This document shows positions 53,844 to 61,670 of a stretch of DNA of 64,000 nt, one piece after another. A program made the translations under genes and the position numbers. Each line of letters begins with the position of its first letter. The stretch's first letter is position 1. Below the pieces are notes generated by a model. That model made no database searches. It was not told where the DNA came from and worked only from the letters and a program-made list of their open reading frames with translations. Source of the stretch: Clostridia bacterium (GTDB lineage Bacteria; Bacillota; Clostridia; Oscillospirales; CAG-272). The stretch lies in contig JAFTOG010000005.1 of NCBI GenBank assembly GCA_017451485.1, forward strand, positions 1 through 64,000, written 5' to 3'.

Positions 53844-54730
53844 AACAAATTTAATAACTCCTTTTGGTCTTTAATATTCGTATGTACATAAGTATCAAGC
53901 GTGAATTTAACTGAGGAATGACCCAAAACGGAGCTAACTATCTTAGGACTAACACCACTATTTATCATGTGTGTTGCATAACTATGTCTTAAGTCATGGA
54001 ATCGAACAACAGGCATTTTAAGAAGATTTAGCATACTTTTTAGCAATTTACTATATAAATTAGGTGATAATGCGTGTCCGTCATAGTAACGAATCAAAAA
54101 ACCGTCTTTATTCGGCTCCCTCCGTGAGTTATAGATATCAATAAAGAATATATCATCATCAGATATCAATATATCTCTAAATTTATCATTTTTAGGTGTA
54201 TCAATAACGGTATTAGAATAAACAATGTTTTTAGACTTATTAACATGTATGATATGCTTTTCAAAATCTATATCCGAAACCTTAAGAGCAGATATCTCAC
54301 CCCGGCGTAAACCATAATGTGCAGCTAATAGGATAGGCAAAGATATGCAAGAATCTTTAACAAAGCAAACATCAATTAAATGATTCATATCTACCATGCT
54401 CAATATATGATATTGATAAGCTTTTTTTCGTGGGAAATCATAATCAATCAAAGGGTTATATCCAATATACTTACGCTTAACAGCATAAGACATAATCTTC
54501 GAAAAGGTTTTAAGAACATAAATCACAGATGTATTACTTAAATCACAAGCAAAACAATAATTAGTAACCTCATCTACAACATCATAATCAATATGATTCA
54601 ATTTATCATTACCACAAATGGGAATTATGTACTTTTCACAATTCGTGATATATCCTCTTAAGGTTGTAGCCTTAAGTCTCTTATAACCATAAGTATTCAA
54701 AAATTCAAAATACAATTTTATAAAATTCAT
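53840..54730 (-). CDS. int: Phage tyrosine integrase
   Basis: 296 residues from ATG 54730, which has AAGGAG 11 nt upstream; a TTG at 54739 lies too near that SD. N-terminal SAM-like core-binding domain (VIYVLKTFSKIMSYAVKRKYI), catalytic domain with Arg142 (HYGLRRGEIS), His245/Arg248 (HDLRHSYATHMI), His271 (LGHSS) and the nucleophile Tyr281 (LDTYVHTN). All catalytic residues are present. Lies 200 nt from attL and catalyses recombination at the 62-bp core. Confidence 0.93.
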   Translation of the reverse strand: MNFIKLYFEFLNTYGYKRLKATTLRGYITNCEKYIIPICGNDKLNHIDYDVVDEVTNYCFACDLSNTSVIYVLKTFSKIMSYAVKRKYIGYNPLIDYDFPRKKAYQYHILSMVDMNHLIDVCFVKDSCISLPILLAAHYGLRRGEISALKVSDIDFEKHIIHVNKSKNIVYSNTVIDTPKNDKFRDILISDDDIFFIDIYNSRREPNKDGFLIRYYDGHALSPNLYSKLLKSMLNLLKMPVVRFHDLRHSYATHMINSGVSPKIVSSVLGHSSVKFTLDTYVHTNIKDQKELLNLL

Positions 54731-54735
54731 AAAAA

Positions 54736-55665
54736 TCAAAACTCCTTATCCAAAGTGTTGTCAACAAATTTATAACGAGAACCATCCTTACCATCATACA
54801 CCGGTGCATTTACGGATGAATAAACATCCGGAGGAATAGAGCACAAATGTACATCAGCACACCGTTCTAAACCCTTAGAGCTCCAATACCTTTTCCCAAA
54901 TATTTTATTTGTATCAATATCTTTAGACATATATTCAAGAATATAACCAATTCGAGCCGATTTACAACCATAAGCTTTAATGCAAGTATTAAACCCCAAT
55001 TTATATTCTGAAATGTTATAAACAACTTGCTCCCAATTAACTTGACTATCAGATATTCTATATTTCTTAAAATTGGATATCTTAACAGGCTTTTTGAAGC
55101 CAGCAACATATCTTGTCCCCGAATCGGTAAGAGTTAATACATCATTTATATAACCGTGAAAATGGATATAACCATGATCAGGCATTAACTCAGGAACAAT
55201 GATATATTTGAGACCTTTACGAGAAACCATATTAGATAACCATACCTTCATCTTTTTAACAACATCATCAGGAGATAAAGAGTTAACCTTTTTCAAGTCA
55301 AAAGTAAAGGTAACAAATAAAGATAAATCGTCATTGAGATATATGATATCTCTAATAGCGTTTCGAGATCGCATAACAGAATCGGACAGATCTTTTTCTT
55401 TGAAGAATCCAGCTTTATAATTATCTCGGCTAAATTTAACACTTGTATCTTTTTTTGAAGAAGAAGGGAATTTGAAAGCCCATTTGTTAGCAAAAACCCT
55501 TATACATCTACCGTTTCCATAATTTATAACCTTATGATTGAATCTATCAGTATGTTCATATTCATCTGGCAAAACATAATATTTAGAGCCATATTTATAT
55601 TTATCAATTAAATCATTCATAAAAACCATTGATTTTTTTCGCAATTTATATTTGTTTTTTTCCAA
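54736..55665 (-). CDS. Rolling-circle replication initiator (HUH Rep)
   Basis: Up to 309 residues. Motif 1 LFVTFTF (117-122), metal-binding HUH motif IHFHGYI with His168 and His170, and motif 3 YILEYMSKD with candidate nicking Tyr241/Tyr245 and Lys248. The start is uncertain: the frame opens at a TTG without SD, with ATGs at 55629 and 55620. It would nick the phage origin, probably in the adjacent non-coding region, to start rolling-circle synthesis. Confidence 0.85.
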   Translation of the reverse strand: MEKNKYKLRKKSMVFMNDLIDKYKYGSKYYVLPDEYEHTDRFNHKVINYGNGRCIRVFANKWAFKFPSSSKKDTSVKFSRDNYKAGFFKEKDLSDSVMRSRNAIRDIIYLNDDLSLFVTFTFDLKKVNSLSPDDVVKKMKVWLSNMVSRKGLKYIIVPELMPDHGYIHFHGYINDVLTLTDSGTRYVAGFKKPVKISNFKKYRISDSQVNWEQVVYNISEYKLGFNTCIKAYGCKSARIGYILEYMSKDIDTNKIFGKRYWSSKGLERCADVHLCSIPPDVYSSVNAPVYDGKDGSRYKFVDNTLDKEF

Positions 55666-56352
55666 ATTAAAAACAAAATATAAAATTCTAACTTCGTCGA
55701 CTAACTCGGGTAATAAATTACCAAAAAATTGTTTTTAGTCAGATTTCAAATGTTCAAAGTCCCATGGACTTTATAATGATATTTAGATCTCAACAGTTTA
55801 CCACACCCGCAACTGCTGCTACTGCTGCTACTACTGCTACTGCAGTAAGAGTACGACGCAAACTAAAGCAAAGCGGCCGCTTTGTCAGCCTCCGGCGTTT
55901 GATAAGTCTCTTTTTGTAAAAGGATAAAGGATATTAGAGGTTAGAGGATGTTAGGAAAGGGTATGGAAAACTGTTGAGATCTAAATATAAAGGAACATTA
56001 GAAACCCTAAAAAAACAATTTTTTTCTCCTGTCTAAGAATGCGAAAAAAGAAAAAAGATATGTGTAAAAGAAGATATCCGTAAATGCGTAAATGCACCGG
56101 AACCTTTAGCTTATATCCTGTCACGAACCCTAAAGGACAGCGTTGCTGTCCTCCGGGAGGAAGCTCCATTCCAGTACATTTACTTGATAAGTCACACGGA
56201 ATGTGATGACTTTTTGTCGCTTATATCAAGTAGAAAAACAACGCACGCGTATATTATAGAGCTCGCAAGCGACCTCTATAACATACTTCTGCTTATGTTT
56301 TAGCGACATTTGGAGGGGACCGTCGGCAAGCCGACGCACCCTCCTTTCCTTG
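55666..56352. other. 687-nt non-coding region: candidate origin and packaging signal
   Basis: No plausible gene. Structures: perfect 21-bp inverted repeat (55779-55799 with 55968-55988); between its arms a CTG/CTA triplet run (55812-55844) and a perfect 16-bp palindrome CAAAGCGGCCGCTTTG (55869-55884); hairpin AGGACAGC/GCTGTCCT (56134-56152); imperfect repeat TACTTGATAAG with CTTATATCAAGTA; 8-bp inverted repeat TTATAGAG/CTCTATAA (56254-56281); nested GC-rich hairpin 56312-56344. By analogy with the intergenic region of Ff phages this should hold the Rep nick site, the complementary-strand origin and the packaging hairpin. Confidence 0.7.
56312..56344 (-). terminator. Nested GC-rich hairpin after zot
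   Basis: Inner perfect stem CGTCGGC/GCCGACG with loop AA inside outer GGAGGG/CCCTCC. Lies 9 nt past the zot stop: terminator of the structural operon and/or packaging signal. No strong T run. Confidence 0.55.
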
Positions 56353-57150
56353 CTAACGGATATCTTTTGTCAATGCTTTAACCTCTGTCTTAGGGCATAC
56401 CATAAGAGTGCCCGTTTTAAGAGATTTATGTGTATCATCCTTGCATGAAGGGACAGATAAATATCTCTCGGAATATGTATATGTATCATACCTCTTAAGG
56501 AAAAGAGGGAAGAAGCCTATGATATTCCTCATACAATCCTCATCATTACCCTCAACAACATTTACGGTATCCTCTATCAAAGACAAGTTACGGCATTTTG
56601 TCAAATAAACCAAACCGAAGAATTTACGCATTTGAGAAAGGTTATAGACCGAGGATATGCAATAGCGAACGATAGCATTAACTTTTTTTATATTCTGAGT
56701 ATTTCCAATGAAATAACCACCCTTGGTATAGTGCCTAAAAAAAGTAAAAAATTCGACCAATATATCCCTATTAACATTATCAATATCATACTGTGGAAGA
56801 AAGATTGAGAGCTCATCCACGAAGACTACAGACTTAGGAACCAGCTTTTTTCTCAATAAAAGATGCTGCCAAGTTAATCTTTTAGCATATTTATACCTTG
56901 AGATCTTAAAGCCGATATTTGAATAAAACTCCGGCTTTGGCTGTTTAGAACGAGGATGAAAAATGTTATGAAAGAAAACGGATCGGCAATTCTTACGGTA
57001 AAGCTTTAAGGCATCTTTACCGGATATGAGAGATTTACCGGAACCATTTGTACCGGTATAAACAGAAAGGTTATCATGAACCCTTTTATAAGGCTTTAAC
57101 ACAAAAAACCAAAGAAATAATAAAACACCAAATATCAATATATACAGCAT
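56353..57150 (-). CDS. Zot/pI-like phage assembly ATPase
   Basis: 265 residues. N-terminal membrane helix (about 1-18), Walker A GTNGSGKS (33-40), Walker B SVVFVDEL with Asp112-Glu113, and a central KGGYFIGNTQNIKKVNAIVRY typical of Zot. Drives extrusion of the filament through the membrane. The single N-terminal anchor differs from Ff pI, where the helix follows the ATPase. TAGGAGG overlaps the stop of the gene upstream, showing one transcript. Confidence 0.88.
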   Translation of the reverse strand: MLYILIFGVLLFLWFFVLKPYKRVHDNLSVYTGTNGSGKSLISGKDALKLYRKNCRSVFFHNIFHPRSKQPKPEFYSNIGFKISRYKYAKRLTWQHLLLRKKLVPKSVVFVDELSIFLPQYDIDNVNRDILVEFFTFFRHYTKGGYFIGNTQNIKKVNAIVRYCISSVYNLSQMRKFFGLVYLTKCRNLSLIEDTVNVVEGNDEDCMRNIIGFFPLFLKRYDTYTYSERYLSVPSCKDDTHKSLKTGTLMVCPKTEVKALTKDIR

Positions 57151-57159
57151 ATTAACCTC

Positions 57160-57828
57160 CTAAAAACCGTCACCAAAGGATTGAATAACAGCACCAATAA
57201 CATCTACCAAATATACAACCTCATCAACAAGGTAAACGAAATATTCAGTGAAGCCAGCTCCTGAAGACGGGAAGACAGGCTGAGGAATAGCATTTATACG
57301 AATTGTAACCTCTTCTATAAAAGAGATACCCGAAACATTCGGATAATAAATTTTTGTGCCGTCAAAGTAAACATTTCCACTTTCAAAAGGTTTTGAAAAA
57401 TCACTCTCTTTAACATCTATCAGATTAGAAGCTGTAAGCTGATTACCATTTATATCTCCACCTTTATAAACGAATATATCAAATTGTTCAATGCCATAAA
57501 AAGAACCGGTATTCAAGGGTGTTTTAGAAGCAAAAAAGACACATCCGGTAGGAATGGTAGAGGGCTTGTCAAAATCACCGGGACCAAGGTCATTGTTAAA
57601 ATCATAATTCACTTGAATAAATACAAAATCAAAAGATTTAACCTCTGTCGTTCCTAAGCTCGTCTGAAATTCATAATCAATAAAAAAATTTGTTTCCTGT
57701 GCCAAAGGAGTATAAGGCAAGCTATGAGCATAGGTACCATTAACATCAGTTAAACGAAGATTAGAGTTATAAGTAAACAAAACGACAAAAAAAGCAATAA
57801 CTAGGAATATAACAAATAAACGACGCAT
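57160..57828 (-). CDS. Phage membrane/virion protein
   Basis: 222 residues. N-terminal signal/anchor (MRRLFVIFLVIAFFVVLF), an exported domain rich in Phe, Asn and Asp, and a hydrophobic C-terminal segment (EYFVYLVDEVVYLVDVIGAV). Position between the adhesin and Zot suggests a minor coat or assembly protein; no homologue recognised. One-base overlap with the gene before. Confidence 0.7.
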   Translation of the reverse strand: MRRLFVIFLVIAFFVVLFTYNSNLRLTDVNGTYAHSLPYTPLAQETNFFIDYEFQTSLGTTEVKSFDFVFIQVNYDFNNDLGPGDFDKPSTIPTGCVFFASKTPLNTGSFYGIEQFDIFVYKGGDINGNQLTASNLIDVKESDFSKPFESGNVYFDGTKIYYPNVSGISFIEEVTIRINAIPQPVFPSSGAGFTEYFVYLVDEVVYLVDVIGAVIQSFGDGF

Positions 57829-58082
57829 TATTTATTCCTCCACTTTTTTGGAAAATGTGTTACATGCATAAACAACCTAAAGAACAACTGATATGTGACC
57901 TTCCAGATAAAGTAAAAGACAGAAAGATAAGTAACTATGCTTACTATAAAACGGACATCAAAGACCTGAATCCAATATGTAAACGAGGAAGTTTGAAAGG
58001 AGATCTCCTCTATAGACATAAGCTCAAATGATAAACCCGTAACCGAATTGAAACAATATACCAATAAATCCAATATGTTCAT
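57828..58082 (-). CDS. Small phage membrane protein (pVI-like position)
   Basis: 84 residues with one strong membrane helix (about 47-75) and a basic end (HFPKKWRNK). In filamentous phages the small hydrophobic protein just after the adhesin gene is pVI, so a role at the adhesin end of the particle is plausible (position only). Confidence 0.65.
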   Translation of the reverse strand: MNILDLLVYCFNSVTGLSFELMSIEEISFQTSSFTYWIQVFDVRFIVSIVTYLSVFYFIWKVTYQLFFRLFMHVTHFPKKWRNK

Positions 58083-58084
58083 AA

Positions 58085-59284
58085 CTAAAATCCCTTCTTA
58101 AAGCATTTAATAACAAAAGAAACCAGCATAAGAGTTAAAAAGATAGTAAGCAGCTGATAAATGTTAATGCCAAATATCTCGAAGTTAAAAGCATTACTCA
58201 TGAATATAAACGGTCCCGAAAAAACAGAATAAATCAAGCTCTTAAAAAAAGAATTAGCATTAAGACCGTCAGTCTCACCCTGCTTATATCCGACATCAAA
58301 TCCACTTTGATACTTATCAGAACCGATTAAGTTATAAATATCATCATAGGAATAAAACCCTTCTAACAAATAAAAATAATTAGAATCAGAAGTCAGTGTA
58401 GACAGATACAAATCTGCAGCTAAAGGTTCTGTAGGGTCTTTAACACCGATATAGACATCATAACGAACGATACCCGAATTAAAGGTTACATAAGAAACAG
58501 AACCATCATTCCAAACCAATGGATCACAATGATAAGGTTTATAAGATGTAGCCGTAGAACCTCTTTCTATCTGCAGCTCAAAAGTGAAATTTGTAAAACT
58601 TACATTATCATTACCAATGACAAAAAGTAAGTTAGCAGTTTGAAAAGAATCTAAAGTAAATGTAACAGATTTAGATCCTACAGAATCCATACCCAAAACA
58701 ACATCACTCATACTCGGAAATTCAAAGCCTATATGAATATCAGGCAACTCCAAAGATGGATGGTCAAAAACACCGCAAACATAGTCATAACTAAAGGTAT
58801 AAGTGCCGGGAGCCAAAGTAACATTGGATATAAGAGTAACACGGTTGCCTCCGTATTTAAGACCGTTAACAACAATCCTACCCATTTCATCACCGGATAT
58901 AGTAAGACCGTTATATGCTGAGTTATAGGCAAATGTGTTTAGCAAATTTTTTGAATATTCATTTGTAGTATAAAACACGCTTGAACCATCACCAAGAAGT
59001 GTTTTATAAGCTATCAAGAGCCTATCAGATCCTTTAGAAGATATAAATGTATAGTCCTTATTAGAATCCAAATCAATCTTAGTTAAATAGCATCCATCAT
59101 AAGACCCATCATCAGTTATAACGGTACCGGATGTGACAACATTTGATGTAGGATTAGGAAGAAGATTATTTATATCATAAAAAGGCTCATTAAAAACAGC
59201 AAAAGAGGGCAAAGCGAAAGAAACAAAAAGCACTAAAAAACAACAAAATATTAAAAAGATCTTTTTAATTATAATCACCTCCAA
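58085..59284 (-). CDS. pIII-like adsorption protein
   Basis: About 395-399 residues. Signal peptide (KKIFLIFCCFLVLFVSFALPSFA), an extracellular beta-rich region including a carbohydrate-binding-like motif (LQIERGSTATSYKPY), a hinge-like GFDVGYKQGETDGLN, and a C-terminal membrane helix with KCFKKGF: the layout of a filamentous-phage tip adhesin. There is no ATG. The frame opens at a TTG that is part of the SD TTGGAGG; a more sensible start would be ATA 59272 or ATT 59269, 5 or 8 nt after GGAGG. Confidence 0.75.
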   Translation of the reverse strand: MEVIIIKKIFLIFCCFLVLFVSFALPSFAVFNEPFYDINNLLPNPTSNVVTSGTVITDDGSYDGCYLTKIDLDSNKDYTFISSKGSDRLLIAYKTLLGDGSSVFYTTNEYSKNLLNTFAYNSAYNGLTISGDEMGRIVVNGLKYGGNRVTLISNVTLAPGTYTFSYDYVCGVFDHPSLELPDIHIGFEFPSMSDVVLGMDSVGSKSVTFTLDSFQTANLLFVIGNDNVSFTNFTFELQIERGSTATSYKPYHCDPLVWNDGSVSYVTFNSGIVRYDVYIGVKDPTEPLAADLYLSTLTSDSNYFYLLEGFYSYDDIYNLIGSDKYQSGFDVGYKQGETDGLNANSFFKSLIYSVFSGPFIFMSNAFNFEIFGINIYQLLTIFLTLMLVSFVIKCFKKGF

Positions 59285-59289
59285 AATTT

Positions 59290-59318
59290 AACAAAAGGAC
59301 AGGGGAATAACCCCTGCC
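59290..59318 (-). terminator. Terminator behind coat gene
   Basis: CAGGGG/CCCCTG stem with 5-nt loop, followed by TCCTTTTGTT on the minus strand. Ff phages also have a strong terminator behind the major coat gene. Confidence 0.75.
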
Positions 59319-59330
59319 CCCAAAGGAAAC

Positions 59331-59546
59331 CTACCTATTTTTAATCAGATTAAAAATAAGCTTAGAACAGCCGACAGCAATACCAATACCAAATAGAACA
59401 AGCAAGAATACACCAAGGTCACTTATAGTCCTTGTCTCTCCTGTTCCATCCCAAAAGATACCAGTAAAAAAGGATGTCACAGCTTGCCATAGATATTCAA
59501 TGAAACCTGTCAAAGCTCCACCAATCGTGGTTATAATTTCAGTCAA
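59331..59546 (-). CDS. Candidate major coat protein (pVIII-like)
   Basis: 71 residues: a small amphipathic N-terminal part, one long hydrophobic helix (about 46-62, LGVFLLVLFGIGIAVG), and a basic C-terminus (KLIFNLIKNR) that would face the DNA. Starts at TTG with AAGGAG 6 nt upstream; the SD is formed by the stop region of the preceding gene. Directly followed by a terminator. No cleavable signal is obvious. Confidence 0.75.
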   Translation of the reverse strand: MTEIITTIGGALTGFIEYLWQAVTSFFTGIFWDGTGETRTISDLGVFLLVLFGIGIAVGCSKLIFNLIKNR

Positions 59547-59549
59547 TTG

Positions 59550-59948
59550 TTACTCCTTTCTTTTTTCTATCCCCTTAAGCTCAGGAGGGGATATGAAAAA
59601 TATTCCTGTTATATAATCGCTAACGATATTATTAAATGATTTAGCTTTGGACTGAATGATACAGTCATTATTAAGCACACGCTTAATCAAACCGGATATA
59701 TAAACATCATCATATGTATCATCTGCACATTTAATCAATGAATCTTTAATCTCGAATATAAAGGGAATATCATCCGGTCTAAGGATGAATTTTTTTATAG
59801 AATCTCCGATAAAGTTTTTATCCGGTTCGGGAACCAGACAGCATAACTCTATTGAATTAACAACACCCAATTCATCCGAATCTTTTTTCTCATAAACCTC
59901 ATTGAGACGGATTCTCGCACCAACAATCTTGCTAAATTTACTCATCAT
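59550..59948 (-). CDS. Phage protein, possible ssDNA-binding protein
   Basis: 132 residues, soluble, not recognised. Its place upstream of the coat gene and downstream of early genes is where ssDNA-binding proteins (pV) are found; this is positional inference only. GAGG 6 nt before the ATG; overlaps the preceding gene by 11 bases. Confidence 0.6.
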   Translation of the reverse strand: MMSKFSKIVGARIRLNEVYEKKDSDELGVVNSIELCCLVPEPDKNFIGDSIKKFILRPDDIPFIFEIKDSLIKCADDTYDDVYISGLIKRVLNNDCIIQSKAKSFNNIVSDYITGIFFISPPELKGIEKRKE

Positions 59949-60159
59949 TTTTTACCTCATTTTCTTTATTATTTTTTTTATTTTCATCAGACTTAATAGT
60001 CTGTAAAAATTCATCATGCAGCTCTTTATTAACATCATTTAAGCGTTCATATTCTTTTTTCAATGATTCGAATTGTTTTATTAAATCCTTATGCAAAAGA
60101 TAGTAAGTTAAGCTACCGACAAATACACCAACTAATACACAAATCCACCAGGTGAACAT
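59938..60159 (-). CDS. Small phage protein, one membrane helix plus coiled coil
   Basis: 73 residues: N-terminal helix (WWICVLVGVFVGSLTYYLL), then a charged heptad-like stretch (LIKQFESLKKEYERLNDVN) and a Lys/Asn/Glu tail. SD GGAGG 10 nt before ATG, in the phage leader context TTTTGGAGG. Could be a minor coat or holin-like piece; unknown. Confidence 0.65.
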   Translation of the reverse strand: MFTWWICVLVGVFVGSLTYYLLHKDLIKQFESLKKEYERLNDVNKELHDEFLQTIKSDENKKNNKENEVKNDE

Positions 60160-60189
60160 TATTTAATTACCTCCAAAACATTAAAAAAA

Positions 60190-60360
60190 TTAATAAATCA
60201 TTGTTCCGTATTTGTTTTTGATATAATAAAAAATAGATTTATATTTGCTTTTTTTGAAACCGTCTAGAGTCCCTTCCTTGCTGATGAGAAACTCCTCACG
60301 CCTTTTTTTAGACATTTTCGCTTTTGCATAACCAATTGCAAGCTTTTGTGATGTTGTCAT
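60190..60360 (-). CDS. Small basic phage protein
   Basis: 56 residues beginning MTTSQKLAIGYAKAKMSKKR and ending YGTMIY. Highly basic and Tyr-rich, no membrane helix. AGGAGG 8 nt before the ATG supports translation. Possibly nucleic-acid-binding. Lies between the methylase-like gene and the structural genes. Confidence 0.7.
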   Translation of the reverse strand: MTTSQKLAIGYAKAKMSKKRREEFLISKEGTLDGFKKSKYKSIFYYIKNKYGTMIY

Positions 60361-60381
60361 TTTTTTATTCCTCCTATATCA

Positions 60382-61083
60382 TCATCCCCACTGCTCAGCC
60401 ATAGCCTTGGCAATACCGGGGAAGGTTTTGCTTCTGATTTTTGAATCTCTGAACTTTGTACCGCTTTGTTTCCGAGGATTACCGTGGGCATCTTTACTAC
60501 CGCCTGAAACCCAAGATATAATGTTATCGGTTACTATATTAGTCGGATAGAGCCTTGGCAGTCCTTTAAGCCACAAATACGTTGCCTTGCTATATGGATG
60601 TCCGTGTTCGTAGGGTTGAATTACTTGAGTGCCGGGAGGCAATACAAATACCCTTATTGGTATTGGATTCTCAATGGCAATTTTCGGACAATCTGCATTA
60701 TAGAAGCACATAAAAAAATCCTTGGCTTCAAGTCCTTTTTGATACCTCTCCATATTGAGAACACCTTTTTGGGGATATAATCGAGATGCTCCTGCTTTTG
60801 ATAAAAATGTACACGGAGGATGTGCGATTATCAAATCCCATTTACCTCTTATATCGTGATATTTACCATCTTGTGTTACAAACGGAATACCATATGTAAA
60901 ATAAAATTCATCCGGTGGCATAAATTCTCTTGGGTTTAAGAATTGTAAAGCATCCCCTTGTATATGCCATTCAGGATGACCACCCGAGCATTCTTGAATA
61001 TCACAGCTGAATGCGTTATGTCCTCTCTCCCGAAAAGCTATACATACAGCTTGACTTTCCTCACAGGCAACAAGTACGTTCAT
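60382..61083 (-). CDS. Orphan cytosine-C5 methyltransferase-like protein
   Basis: 233 residues from ATG 61083 (GGAGG 5 nt upstream). NVLVACEESQAVCIAFRERGHNAFSCDIQ is a SAM-binding start, WDLIIAHPPCTFLSKAG matches the catalytic PPC motif IV, and IAIENPIPI the ENV/ENP motif VI. Too short for a separate target-recognition domain. Such proteins are frequent in tailed phages of Firmicutes but odd in a filamentous phage; may protect phage DNA. Confidence 0.75.
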   Translation of the reverse strand: MNVLVACEESQAVCIAFRERGHNAFSCDIQECSGGHPEWHIQGDALQFLNPREFMPPDEFYFTYGIPFVTQDGKYHDIRGKWDLIIAHPPCTFLSKAGASRLYPQKGVLNMERYQKGLEAKDFFMCFYNADCPKIAIENPIPIRVFVLPPGTQVIQPYEHGHPYSKATYLWLKGLPRLYPTNIVTDNIISWVSGGSKDAHGNPRKQSGTKFRDSKIRSKTFPGIAKAMAEQWG

Positions 61084-61117
61084 AAAAACCTCCAATATTT
61101 TGTTTTAATAGTGTAAA

Positions 61118-61303
61118 TTAAACAATTAAAGACATATTTACAATAGATGACAAATAAATACATTCACATAATTCACCAGAAGAATTATAAAAAGATATTA
61201 TCTCTTTACCATTAACCTCACTTTTTTTTAAAGAAAAACATTCCAATTTAGAAGTGATAAGGTCACCATAAATATTCAAATACTTAACGTAAAACTGTAA
61301 CAT
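61118..61303 (-). CDS. Small early phage protein
   Basis: 61 residues, beta-rich (MLQFYVKYLNIYGDLITSKL), not recognised. First gene after the operator-controlled leftward promoter. Its leader (AAAACA...TTGGAGG then T run and ATG) is almost identical to that of the methylase-like gene, hinting at duplication or common translational control. Confidence 0.65.
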   Translation of the reverse strand: MLQFYVKYLNIYGDLITSKLECFSLKKSEVNGKEIISFYNSSGELCECIYLSSIVNMSLIV

Positions 61304-61331
61304 AAAAAACCTCCAATGTTTTGTTTTAACA

Positions 61332-61398
61332 ACACAAAACTGTGTTGTCTATAAAGATAATAACACAGTTCTGTGTCATTGTCAACACAAAAATGTGT
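61332..61398. promoter_or_regulatory. Lysogeny control region: three operators over lytic promoter
   Basis: Three copies of ACACA-N4-TGTGT (61332-61345, 61363-61376, 61385-61398). The leftward promoter has TTGACA (61380-61385, minus strand), 17-nt spacer and TATTAT (61357-61362). The middle operator lies in the spacer, the right one next to the -35 box, the left one at the expected start region. Binding of the adjacent repressor would block the lytic operon and probably regulate its own gene. Confidence 0.82.
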
Positions 61399-61433
61399 TT
61401 TTGATATAAAATTTTTTTAGGGGGTATAAAACA

Positions 61434-61655
61434 ATGAAATATCAAAGAATACAAGATTTAAGAAAAGATGCAGATTTAACACAACAACAAATGGCTGAAA
61501 AATTAGGACTATGGACAACAACATACGCCAGATATGAAAGAGGAGAAAAAGAAATACCATTTGAAATAGCTATAGAACTATCCAAATTTCATAATATATC
61601 ACTTGATTACATAGCTGGACTAATAAACACACCTAAAAAATTAAAAAAAGACTAA
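61434..61655 (+). CDS. Cro/CI-type phage repressor
   Basis: 73 residues, one XRE helix-turn-helix (LRKDADLTQQQMAEKLGLWTTTYARYERG) and a short tail; no dimerisation/cleavage domain, so not a LexA-type repressor. Divergent from the lytic operon, next to three palindromic operators. Likely keeps the prophage silent. Confidence 0.88.
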   Translation: MKYQRIQDLRKDADLTQQQMAEKLGLWTTTYARYERGEKEIPFEIAIELSKFHNISLDYIAGLINTPKKLKKD

Positions 61656-61670
61656 AAGGAGAAAATAAAA

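Noticed and set aside
55812-55844. CTG/CTA triplet run considered as CRISPR or diversity-generating template repeat
   Set aside because: Repeat unit is 3 nt, no spacers, no reverse transcriptase or cas genes in the window.
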